Shown: piece after piece, positions 57,993 to 64,000 of the stretch | How positions within the stretch are numbered: the first letter of the stretch is position 1 | Layout: each line of letters starts with the position of its first letter | DNA from: Brachybacterium sp042666875 | GTDB lineage: Bacteria; Actinomycetota; Actinomycetes; Actinomycetales; Dermabacteraceae | Assembly (NCBI RefSeq): GCF_042666875.1 | Contig: NZ_JBHTCX010000012.1 | Coordinates: 558,001 to 622,000, forward strand | Reading direction: 5' to 3' | Length of the DNA stretch: 64,000 bases | The notes under the pieces: model-generated | Told to the model about the DNA's origin: nothing | The model's input: only the letters and a program-made list of their open reading frames with translations | The model's database searches: none | Program-made: the position numbers and the translations under genes

Positions 57993-58844
57993 TCATGACT
58001 GCCTCACGGCCCGGTAGCCGCGCTGGGGCCTGCCCGCTTCGGGACGATGGGCGTCCAGACGCCCATCGTGCACGACGGGCGGCGGGTCCTCGTCCCGGAT
58101 CTCGGCGAGCAGTGCGGTGATCCTGGCCATGAGGTCCTCGGTGATCCGTACCGCGGCCGCGTGGGTGGTCTCCCCCTCGGCCCGGGAGACCGTGTACGGC
58201 TCGCCGACGCGCATGACGACCCGGCGGCCCGGGCCCGGATGCGGGATCGGGGAGCCGACGGGCCACAGGGCACGAGCTCCCCAGCTCGCGATCGGCAGCA
58301 ACGGTGCCCCGGTCTCCAGGGCGAGCCGGGCCGGTCCGAGGCGGGCTCGCATCGGCCACAGCTGCGGATCTCGGGTGTAGGTGCCCTCGGGGAAGACCAT
58401 CAGCAGCTCCCCGCGCCCCAGCGCCTCACGGGCGGCCGAGAGCGCATCGCTGCTGCGGGAGGTGCCGCGGCTGACGGGGATCTGCCGCGCCCCTCGCAGC
58501 AGCGCGCCGAGCACGGGGACGCGGAACATCGCGTCCTTGGCCATGAACCGTGGAGCGATCCCGTTCGCCTGCAGCAGGTGGCCGTAGCCGAACGGGTCGA
58601 AGGGGCTGAGGTGGTTCCCGCACGCGATCACGGCGCCGTCGGCCGGGAGGTTCTCCACTCCGATCCAGACCGGCCTGGACAGCAGCGTCGCCAGGGGACG
58701 CACCGCGATCTGGGCGATGCCGATCACGATGCCGGCCCGCCGCGACGGAGCCCGAGCGGACCCGACGTCCCAGCTGCGCGACCAGGCGACGCGGCGCCGC
58801 GAGGCCGGAGCCGGGGTGCGGGCCGGAGCCGGGGCCGGGGCCAT
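57993..58844 (-). CDS. plsC: 1-acyl-sn-glycerol-3-phosphate acyltransferase
   Basis: A 283-residue membrane-associated acyltransferase. The HX4D catalytic motif is NHLSPFD, followed by FMAKDAMFRVPVLG, the substrate-binding FPEGTYTRD (EGT) and PIASWGARALWP. It turns lysophosphatidic into phosphatidic acid. The N-terminal 35 residues are Ala/Pro/Arg-rich, followed by one membrane anchor. ATG 58844 overlaps the upstream gene's stop by ATGA. Confidence 0.9.
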   Translation of the reverse strand: MAPAPAPARTPAPASRRRVAWSRSWDVGSARAPSRRAGIVIGIAQIAVRPLATLLSRPVWIGVENLPADGAVIACGNHLSPFDPFGYGHLLQANGIAPRFMAKDAMFRVPVLGALLRGARQIPVSRGTSRSSDALSAAREALGRGELLMVFPEGTYTRDPQLWPMRARLGPARLALETGAPLLPIASWGARALWPVGSPIPHPGPGRRVVMRVGEPYTVSRAEGETTHAAAVRITEDLMARITALLAEIRDEDPPPVVHDGRLDAHRPEAGRPQRGYRAVRQS

Positions 58845-59548
58845 CAGCGCGGCGAGGGCGTCGGGGGCGGGGTGCGGCCCGACGAGGATGCGCGGCCCGA
58901 GGACGAGGTACGGCCCGAGGACGAGGTGCGGCCCGAGGAAGGCGCGCGGCCCAGCGCCTTGCGCGTGGCCTGCCCGGTGATGCTGCGCATCCGTGAGCCG
59001 CCGGACAGGCTGCGGCGGCGCAGGGTGGTCGGTGCCCGGCGAGCGAGCGTGTTGACCGCGGCGGCGTGCATCAGCCGGCGCGGGGCGAAGGCGAGCCGGC
59101 CGCGCACGGAGCGGTACTTCACGGCCGTGGTGACCTGCAGCAGCTCGCCTCCCGGCAGCAGAGCCACGCCGATGCGCACCCGCAGCTTCTCGTCGTCGTC
59201 CTTGATCAGGGCTTCCGAGCCCACGACCTCGTCGGCCACGAACTCCTTCTCCGGTGGCGGGACCATGTCCAGCAACCGGATCGCCTCGTCCCGCAGCGCC
59301 CGCATCCCGCGCGAGGACAGCGGGGTGTTCTCGTGCGAGAAGATCGCCTCGGCCCACACCCTCGGATCGGGCTCGTCGATCCCGCCGGTGGGAACGATGA
59401 CCACATCGCAGTAGTCCGGGATCGGGATGTCGCGCAGCGCCAGCGAGCTGCCCGCCGTCATGGCGTGTCCGCTCCGGGGATCGCTGCCGCTGCGGGGGTC
59501 ACCGCCCTCGCCGGGATCGGCGTGGGCACGGACGTCATCACTCGTCAT
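58844..59548 (-). CDS. DUF2867-like protein with Ser-Gly-Arg-Thr repeats
   Basis: A 234-residue protein. Its core (about 35-190) resembles DUF2867: DYCDVVIVPTG, DPRVWAEAIFS, LRVRIGVALLPGGELLQVTTAVKYRSVRGRLAFAPRRLMHAAAV. The C-terminal 30 residues are repeats of SSGRT encoded by an 18-bp tandem array at about 58873-58952. Function is unknown. ATG 59548 is used; Met30 (59461) is possible. The stop overlaps plsC by ATGA, so it is expressed with it and may take part in lipid metabolism. Confidence 0.68.
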   Translation of the reverse strand: MTSDDVRAHADPGEGGDPRSGSDPRSGHAMTAGSSLALRDIPIPDYCDVVIVPTGGIDEPDPRVWAEAIFSHENTPLSSRGMRALRDEAIRLLDMVPPPEKEFVADEVVGSEALIKDDDEKLRVRIGVALLPGGELLQVTTAVKYRSVRGRLAFAPRRLMHAAAVNTLARRAPTTLRRRSLSGGSRMRSITGQATRKALGRAPSSGRTSSSGRTSSSGRASSSGRTPPPTPSPR

Positions 59549-59627
59549 CAGCTGTGCTCCCTCGGATCGTGGTCGGTGGTGTGCGCGGAGCCGGGACGGC
59601 GCGGGATGCAGAGGCGAGCGGGCGGGG

Positions 59628-60989
59628 TCAGCGCGCCGCGGCCCCCTGGGCGGCGAGATCGTGCTCCTGGCGCCCGTTCTCCCAGAAGTCGGCGCCCAGC
59701 GCGGTGAGCTTCTCCCGGAAGGACTCGTAGCCACGGTCGATGAGGTCGATCCCGCGGATGGTGGAGACTCCCTCGGCCCCGAGAGCGGCGATCAGGTAGG
59801 AGAAGCCGCCGCGCAGGTCGGGGACGGTGATGTCACTGCCCTGCAGCGTCTTGGGCCCGGAGATCACCGCGGAGTGGTTGTAGTTGCTGCGGCCGAAGCG
59901 GCAGCTGGAGCCGCCCAGGCATTCGCGGTAGACCTGGATGTGGGCGCCCATGTCGTTCAGGGCGCACGTGAATCCGAGCCGGTTCTCGTACACCGTCTCG
60001 TGGACGATGGAGATCCCGTCGGCCTGGGTCAGCGCCACGACCAGAGGCTGCTGCCAGTCGGTCATCAGGCCGGGGTGGACGTCGGTCTCGACCGCGATGG
60101 CCCGCAGCGGGGTGCCGGGGTGGTAGAAGCGGATGCCGGCCTCGGTGATGTCCATGCCGCCGCCGACCTTGCGGAACGTGTTCAGGAAGGTGGCCATGGG
60201 CTTCTGCTGGGCCCCGCGCACGAACACGGACCCCTTGGTGACCAGAGCGGCGCAGGCCCACGAGGCGGCCTCGATGCGGTCCGGCAGGGCGACGTGCTCG
60301 TACCCGCCCAGCTCGTCGACGCCCTCGATGGTGATGGTGCGGTCGGTCTGCAGGGAGATGATCGCGCCCATCTTCTGCAGCACCGAGATCAGGTCCTCGA
60401 TCTCGGGTTCGACAGCGGCGTTGGTCAGCTCGGTGACGCCCTTGGCGCGCACGGCGGTCAGCAGCACCTGTTCGGTGGTTCCCACGCTGGGGTACTCCAG
60501 GTGGATCTTGGTCCCCTGCAGCCCGTTCGGCGCCGTGATGTAGATGCCGAACTCGCGCTTGTCCACGACGGCGCCGAACTGGCGCAGCACGTCGAGGTGG
60601 TAGTTGATGGGGCGGTCCCCGATGCGGCAGCCGCCGAGGTCGGGGATGATCGCCTCGCCCAGGCGGTGCAGCAGCGGGCCGCAGAACAGGATCGGGATGC
60701 GCGAGCTGCCGGCGTGGGCGTCGATGTCGGCCACGTGCGCCTTCTCGACGTTCGACGGGTCCAGGTGGATGGTTCCCGAGTCGATGTCGCGCTCGATCTT
60801 GACGCCGTGGATCGACAGCAGTCGCGAGACGATCTGGACATCCCGGATGTCCGGGACCGAGCGCAGAATGCTCGGTCCGTTGCCCAGCAGAGCGGCCACC
60901 ATCGCCTTGGAGACCAGGTTCTTCGCTCCGCGGACGGTGATCTCACCATCGAGGGGGCGTCCTCCACGTACGTGGAATGTCGAGCTCAT
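59628..60989 (-). CDS. murA: UDP-N-acetylglucosamine 1-carboxyvinyltransferase
   Basis: A 453-residue enzyme of the first committed step of peptidoglycan synthesis. It begins FHVRGGRPLDGEITVRGAKN; the catalytic loop is LGGCRIGDRP with the nucleophilic Cys intact (the residue replaced by Asp in fosfomycin-resistant mycobacteria), so it should be fosfomycin sensitive. Further motifs are DLRGGFSYLIAAL and RGIDLIDRGYE. It is on the minus strand between leuD and the DUF2867 gene. Confidence 0.95.
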   Translation of the reverse strand: MSSTFHVRGGRPLDGEITVRGAKNLVSKAMVAALLGNGPSILRSVPDIRDVQIVSRLLSIHGVKIERDIDSGTIHLDPSNVEKAHVADIDAHAGSSRIPILFCGPLLHRLGEAIIPDLGGCRIGDRPINYHLDVLRQFGAVVDKREFGIYITAPNGLQGTKIHLEYPSVGTTEQVLLTAVRAKGVTELTNAAVEPEIEDLISVLQKMGAIISLQTDRTITIEGVDELGGYEHVALPDRIEAASWACAALVTKGSVFVRGAQQKPMATFLNTFRKVGGGMDITEAGIRFYHPGTPLRAIAVETDVHPGLMTDWQQPLVVALTQADGISIVHETVYENRLGFTCALNDMGAHIQVYRECLGGSSCRFGRSNYNHSAVISGPKTLQGSDITVPDLRGGFSYLIAALGAEGVSTIRGIDLIDRGYESFREKLTALGADFWENGRQEHDLAAQGAAAR

Positions 60990-61227
60990 AGCGTCCTAGC
61001 TGTTCGGGACAGGCGTCGGGGACGCCCGGTGTCTGACCGGCACACCATACCGGAGCACACTGCGCCGACGCCGCGACGCTCGTCTCACCCCGGAAGCCGC
61101 TCACGAGTCCTTATCATCGCGCGAGACCACCATCGTGCGCGGTGGCTCCCCGTGGATGGCGCCCGTGGAACCTCCTGGTCAGGCGATCCGGGTGCGCTCC
61201 GGGGCGGGGACGGACCACCCGGTCCGC
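60990..61227. other. Gap between murA and leuD
   Basis: 238 bp carrying the murA promoter region and the end of the leu operon. A TAGGAC-like sequence lies near the murA start, but I see no clear hairpin, repeat or small gene. Confidence 0.35.
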
Positions 61228-61842
61228 TCAGGCGCTCTCGGCGGTGCGCGCGGGCAGCGTCTTGGGCAGCCAGGCGGGGCGCTTCGCCTCGAAGGCCGTG
61301 ATCTCGGCCTCGTGACGCAGCGTCAGGCCCACGTCGTCCAGCCCCTCCATCAGGCGCCAGCGGGTGTAGTCGTCGACGTCGAACCGGAAGGTGGCGTCGG
61401 CCGCATGGACCTGGCGGGCTTCGAGGTCGATGGTGACCTCGGTGCCGGGGGTCTCCTCGAGAAGCTTCCACAGCTGCTCGATGTCGTCCTGGGCGAGGGT
61501 GCCGGCGACCAGCCCCTGCTTGCCGGCGTTGCCGCGGAAGATGTCCGCGAACCGGTTCGAGAGCACGGCCTTGAAGCCGTAGTCGCGCAGCGCCCACACG
61601 GCGTGCTCGCGGGAGGAGCCGGTGCCGAAGTCGGGTCCGGCGACGAGGACGGAGCCGTGCTGATACGCGGGCCGGTTCAGCACGAAATCGGGGTCGTTCG
61701 TGCGCCAGGCGTGGAACAGCCCGTCGTCGAAGCCCGTCTTGGTGACGCGCTTGAGGTAGACGGCGGGGATGATCTGGTCGGTGTCGACGTTGCTGCGGCG
61801 CAGCGGCACGCCGATGCCGGTGTGGGTGGTGAAGGCTTCCAT
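61228..61842 (-). CDS. leuD: 3-isopropylmalate dehydratase small subunit
   Basis: A 204-residue swivel-domain subunit of isopropylmalate isomerase in leucine synthesis. RSNVDTDQIIPAVYLKRV and GPDFGTGSSREHAVWAL are complete family motifs; NRFADIFRGNAGKQGL follows. It starts 11 bases after the leuC stop behind GAGGAG. Confidence 0.96.
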   Translation of the reverse strand: MEAFTTHTGIGVPLRRSNVDTDQIIPAVYLKRVTKTGFDDGLFHAWRTNDPDFVLNRPAYQHGSVLVAGPDFGTGSSREHAVWALRDYGFKAVLSNRFADIFRGNAGKQGLVAGTLAQDDIEQLWKLLEETPGTEVTIDLEARQVHAADATFRFDVDDYTRWRLMEGLDDVGLTLRHEAEITAFEAKRPAWLPKTLPARTAESA

Positions 61843-61853
61843 GTCAGTGCTCC

Positions 61854-63293
61854 TCAGGCGACGGGCTGGAGATCGGAGGGCGCCACCGGCGCGCCGAGGT
61901 CCGACGGGGAGGACAGGGTTCCGCGCACGGCCGTGGCGGCGGCCACGACCGGCGAGACCAGGTGGGTGCGGCCGCCCTTGCCCTGGCGGCCCTCGAAGTT
62001 GCGGTTCGAGGTGGAGGCGGCGCGCTCCCCGGGCTGCAGCTGGTCGGGGTTCATGCCCAGGCACATGGAGCAGCCGGCCTGACGCCACTCGGCGCCGAAG
62101 TCGAGCACGACCTGATCCAGGCCCTCCTGCTCCGCCTGCAGCCGGACCCGCGCCGAGCCGGGAACCACCAGGACGCGCACGTCGGGATGCTTGGTGCGGC
62201 CCCGCAGCACCTCGGCGAAGGCGCGCAGGTCCTCGATGCGACCGTTGGTGCACGAGCCCATGAAGACGGTGTCGACCGGGATCTCCTTCAGCGGGGTGCC
62301 GGGGACGAGGTCCATGTACTCCAGCGCCCGTTCGGCAGCGACCTTGGCGGTGTCGTCGGTGAAATCATCCGGAGCAGGCACGGACGCCGACAGCGGCAGG
62401 CCCTGACCGGGGTTGGTTCCCCAGGTGACGAAGGGCTCGAGCTCATCGGCCTCGATGACCACCTCGGCGTCGAAGCTGGCGTCGTCGTCGCTGCGCAGCG
62501 TCTTCCAGTACTCGACGGCCTCGTCCCAGTCCGCTCCGGTGGGTGCGTGGGGGCGGCCCTTGACGTACTCGAAGGTGGTCTCGTCCGGCGCGATCATGCC
62601 GGCCCGGGCACCGGCCTCGATGGACATGTTGCAGATCGTCATCCGGCCCTCCATGGAGAGCTGGCGGATGGCCTCACCGCGGTACTCGAGCACATAGCCG
62701 GCACCGCCGCCGGTCCCGATCTTCGCGATCACCGCGAGGATGATGTCCTTCGCGGTGACGCCGGGCTTCAGATCGCCGTTGATCGTGATCGCCATGGTCT
62801 TGAAGGGATTCAGCGGCAGGGTCTGGGTGGCGAGGACGTGCTCCACCTCGCTGGTGCCGATGCCGAAGGCGAGGGCGCCGAAGGCCCCGTGGGTGGAGGT
62901 GTGGGAGTCACCGCAGACGACCGTGATGCCCGGCATCGTCAGGCCCAGCTGGGGGCCGACGACGTGGACGATCCCCTGGTCCGCGTCCCCGAGGGAGTGG
63001 ATGCGGATCCCGAACTCCTCGGCGTTGCGGCGCAGCGTGTCGATCTGCGTGCGCGAGGTGATGTCCGCGATCGGCTTGTCGATGTCGATCGTCGGGGTGT
63101 TGTGGTCCTCGGTAGCCAGGGTCTGGTCGATCCGGCGCGGGGTCCGGCCCTCCTGGCGCAGGCCGTCGAATGCCTGTGGGCTGGTCACCTCGTGCAGAAG
63201 CTGGAGGTCGATGTAGAGCAGGTCCGGTTCGCCGTTCTCTCCGAGCCGGACCACGTGATCCGACCAGACCTTCTCCGCGAGGGTCCCCGCCAT
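61854..63293 (-). CDS. leuC: 3-isopropylmalate dehydratase large subunit
   Basis: A 479-residue aconitase-type subunit. The cluster ligands are Cys in MGSCTNGR and the CSMC pair in AGCSMCLG; GDSHTSTHGAFGALAFGIGTSEVEHVLATQ is the substrate motif. With LeuD it interconverts 2- and 3-isopropylmalate through a 4Fe-4S cluster. ATG 63293 follows GAAGGA. A divergent IclR-type regulator is 144 bp away. Confidence 0.96.
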   Translation of the reverse strand: MAGTLAEKVWSDHVVRLGENGEPDLLYIDLQLLHEVTSPQAFDGLRQEGRTPRRIDQTLATEDHNTPTIDIDKPIADITSRTQIDTLRRNAEEFGIRIHSLGDADQGIVHVVGPQLGLTMPGITVVCGDSHTSTHGAFGALAFGIGTSEVEHVLATQTLPLNPFKTMAITINGDLKPGVTAKDIILAVIAKIGTGGGAGYVLEYRGEAIRQLSMEGRMTICNMSIEAGARAGMIAPDETTFEYVKGRPHAPTGADWDEAVEYWKTLRSDDDASFDAEVVIEADELEPFVTWGTNPGQGLPLSASVPAPDDFTDDTAKVAAERALEYMDLVPGTPLKEIPVDTVFMGSCTNGRIEDLRAFAEVLRGRTKHPDVRVLVVPGSARVRLQAEQEGLDQVVLDFGAEWRQAGCSMCLGMNPDQLQPGERAASTSNRNFEGRQGKGGRTHLVSPVVAAATAVRGTLSSPSDLGAPVAPSDLQPVA

Positions 63294-63402
63294 GTCGATC
63301 CTTCCCTGCGTCCGGGATGCGGGCGCGTGTTCTTCCATGCCGATGCGCGCTCAGGGGTGTTGAGCACTGCTCCATCGTCGGCCGGTCCATCATCCGACGC
63401 AC

Positions 63403-63431
63403 TTGCGTCTCACAAATTAAGACGGCAGTAT
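63403..63431 (+). promoter_or_regulatory. IclR/leuC divergent control region
   Basis: TTGCGT (63403-63408) and CAGTAT (63426-63431) with a 17-bp spacer form a promoter for the IclR gene, six bases before its ATG. The near-palindrome TTGCGTCT...AGACGGCA around a central AAATT covers the spacer and may be the regulator's operator. Confidence 0.5.
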
Positions 63432-63437
63432 CGGAGC

Positions 63438-64000
63438 ATGGACAAGATCTCGGAGGAGAACGGCAGCGGCGTCGGCGTGCTCGACAAGGCGGCCATCGTG
63501 CTGGGTGCGCTCGAGGCGGGCCCGGCCACCCTGGCTCAGCTCGTCCAGTCCACCGGACTGGCACGGCCCACGGCCCACCGCCTGGCAGTGGCGCTCGAGT
63601 ATCACCATCTGGTCACGCGCGACATGCAGGGCCGGTTCATCCTGGGCCCGCGCCTGGGCGAGCTGGCCGCCGCCGCGGGCGAGGACCGGCTGCTGGCGGC
63701 GGCCGGCCCGGTGCTGGCCGCCCTGCGCGACCACACCAGCGAGTCCGCTCAGCTCTACCGCCGCCAGGGCGACCATCGCATCTGCGTCGCCGCTGCCGAG
63801 CGTCCCATCGGGCTGCGCGACTCCGTCCCGCTGGGCTCGGCGCTGACGATGAAGGCGGGCTCCGCCGCCCAGATCCTCCTGGCCTGGGAGGAGCCCGACC
63901 GGCTCCACCGCGGCCTGCTCGGTGCGCGCTTCACCGCCACCCAGCTCTCCGCCGTGCGTCGTCGCGGCTGGGCGCAGTCCATCGGGGAACGCGAACCGGG
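63438..64000 (+). CDS. IclR family regulator (LtbR/NdgR-like), cut by the window end
   Basis: The first 187 codons of an IclR protein. The N-terminal winged HTH (VLDKAAIVLGALEAGPATLAQLVQSTGLARPTAHRLAVALEYHHLV in outline) is at about 12-65, followed by the ligand domain with GRFILGPRLGELAAAAGE, SAQLYRRQGDHRICVAAAERPIGLRDSVPLGS. In actinobacteria the IclR protein divergent from leuCD is LtbR/NdgR, which represses leucine and sometimes tryptophan genes; identification here rests on position and pattern. The 3' end is outside the window. Confidence 0.9.
   Translation, partial: MDKISEENGSGVGVLDKAAIVLGALEAGPATLAQLVQSTGLARPTAHRLAVALEYHHLVTRDMQGRFILGPRLGELAAAAGEDRLLAAAGPVLAALRDHTSESAQLYRRQGDHRICVAAAERPIGLRDSVPLGSALTMKAGSAAQILLAWEEPDRLHRGLLGARFTATQLSAVRRRGWAQSIGEREP

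Noticed and set aside
59628..60989. Fosfomycin-resistant MurA
   Set aside because: The catalytic loop GGCRIGDRP keeps the cysteine, so no resistance substitution is present.

Overview
The window is high-GC (roughly 70%) DNA from the chromosome of an actinobacterium. Gene content and order point to Micrococcales, most likely Brachybacterium or a close Dermabacteraceae relative. That genus call is inference from gene order and protein character, not from a database match. Two conserved housekeeping blocks sit on the minus strand: rne-rplU-rpmA-obgE-proB / proA-nadD-rsfS-tRNA-Ala, and leuC-leuD-murA-plsC-gpsA-ddl-thiL / recG-rsmD / coaD / DUF177-rnc-mutM. No phage, plasmid, IS element, CRISPR array or biosynthetic cluster was found.

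Layout. 0-4.3 kb: small metabolic genes (VOC protein, GH76 glycosidase, GNAT) and a LysR regulator divergent from a YeiH-type exporter. 4.3-9.2 kb: a tightly overlapping six-gene operon of a HTH-TOBE regulator, modABC, a cation diffusion facilitator and a HhH-GPD DNA glycosylase. 9.2-16.5 kb: regulator-rich accessory stretch with XRE/Map, MarR/hydrolase, two ABC-2 transporters and a TetR regulator. 16.7-29.3 kb: tRNA-Ala, histidine phosphatase, rsfS, an uncharacterised tail-anchored protein, nadD, a 59-residue membrane protein, proA, DedA (plus strand), proB, obgE, rpmA, rplU and a large RNase E/G. 29.5-31.5 kb: MFS exporter and divergent TetR. 31.6-39.1 kb: cydABDC followed by a cytosolic histidine kinase; its probable response regulator lies convergently behind mutM. 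39.2-50.3 kb: mutM, rnc, DUF177, coaD, a small accessory patch (DUF3224, AraC/VOC, GNAT, SDR/MmyB-like regulator), rsmD, recG, rpmB. 50.4-54 kb: a DUF222-HNH gene behind an unusual repeat-bearing leader, and a zinc alcohol dehydrogenase. 54-64 kb: thiL, DUF3515 lipoprotein, ddl, gpsA, plsC, DUF2867-like, murA, leuD, leuC and a truncated IclR regulator.

Themes. (1) About fifteen genes carry a TANNNT-like -10 hexamer only 6-8 nt before the start codon, the signature of leaderless mRNA. (2) Several divergent regulator/target pairs have recognisable palindromic operators; the MarR site is repeated in front of an ABC exporter 3 kb away. (3) Short tandem duplications (9-36 bp) recur at gene 3' ends and in intergenic gaps, in two cases containing the stop codon. 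(4) rpmF is missing from its usual place between DUF177 and rnc.
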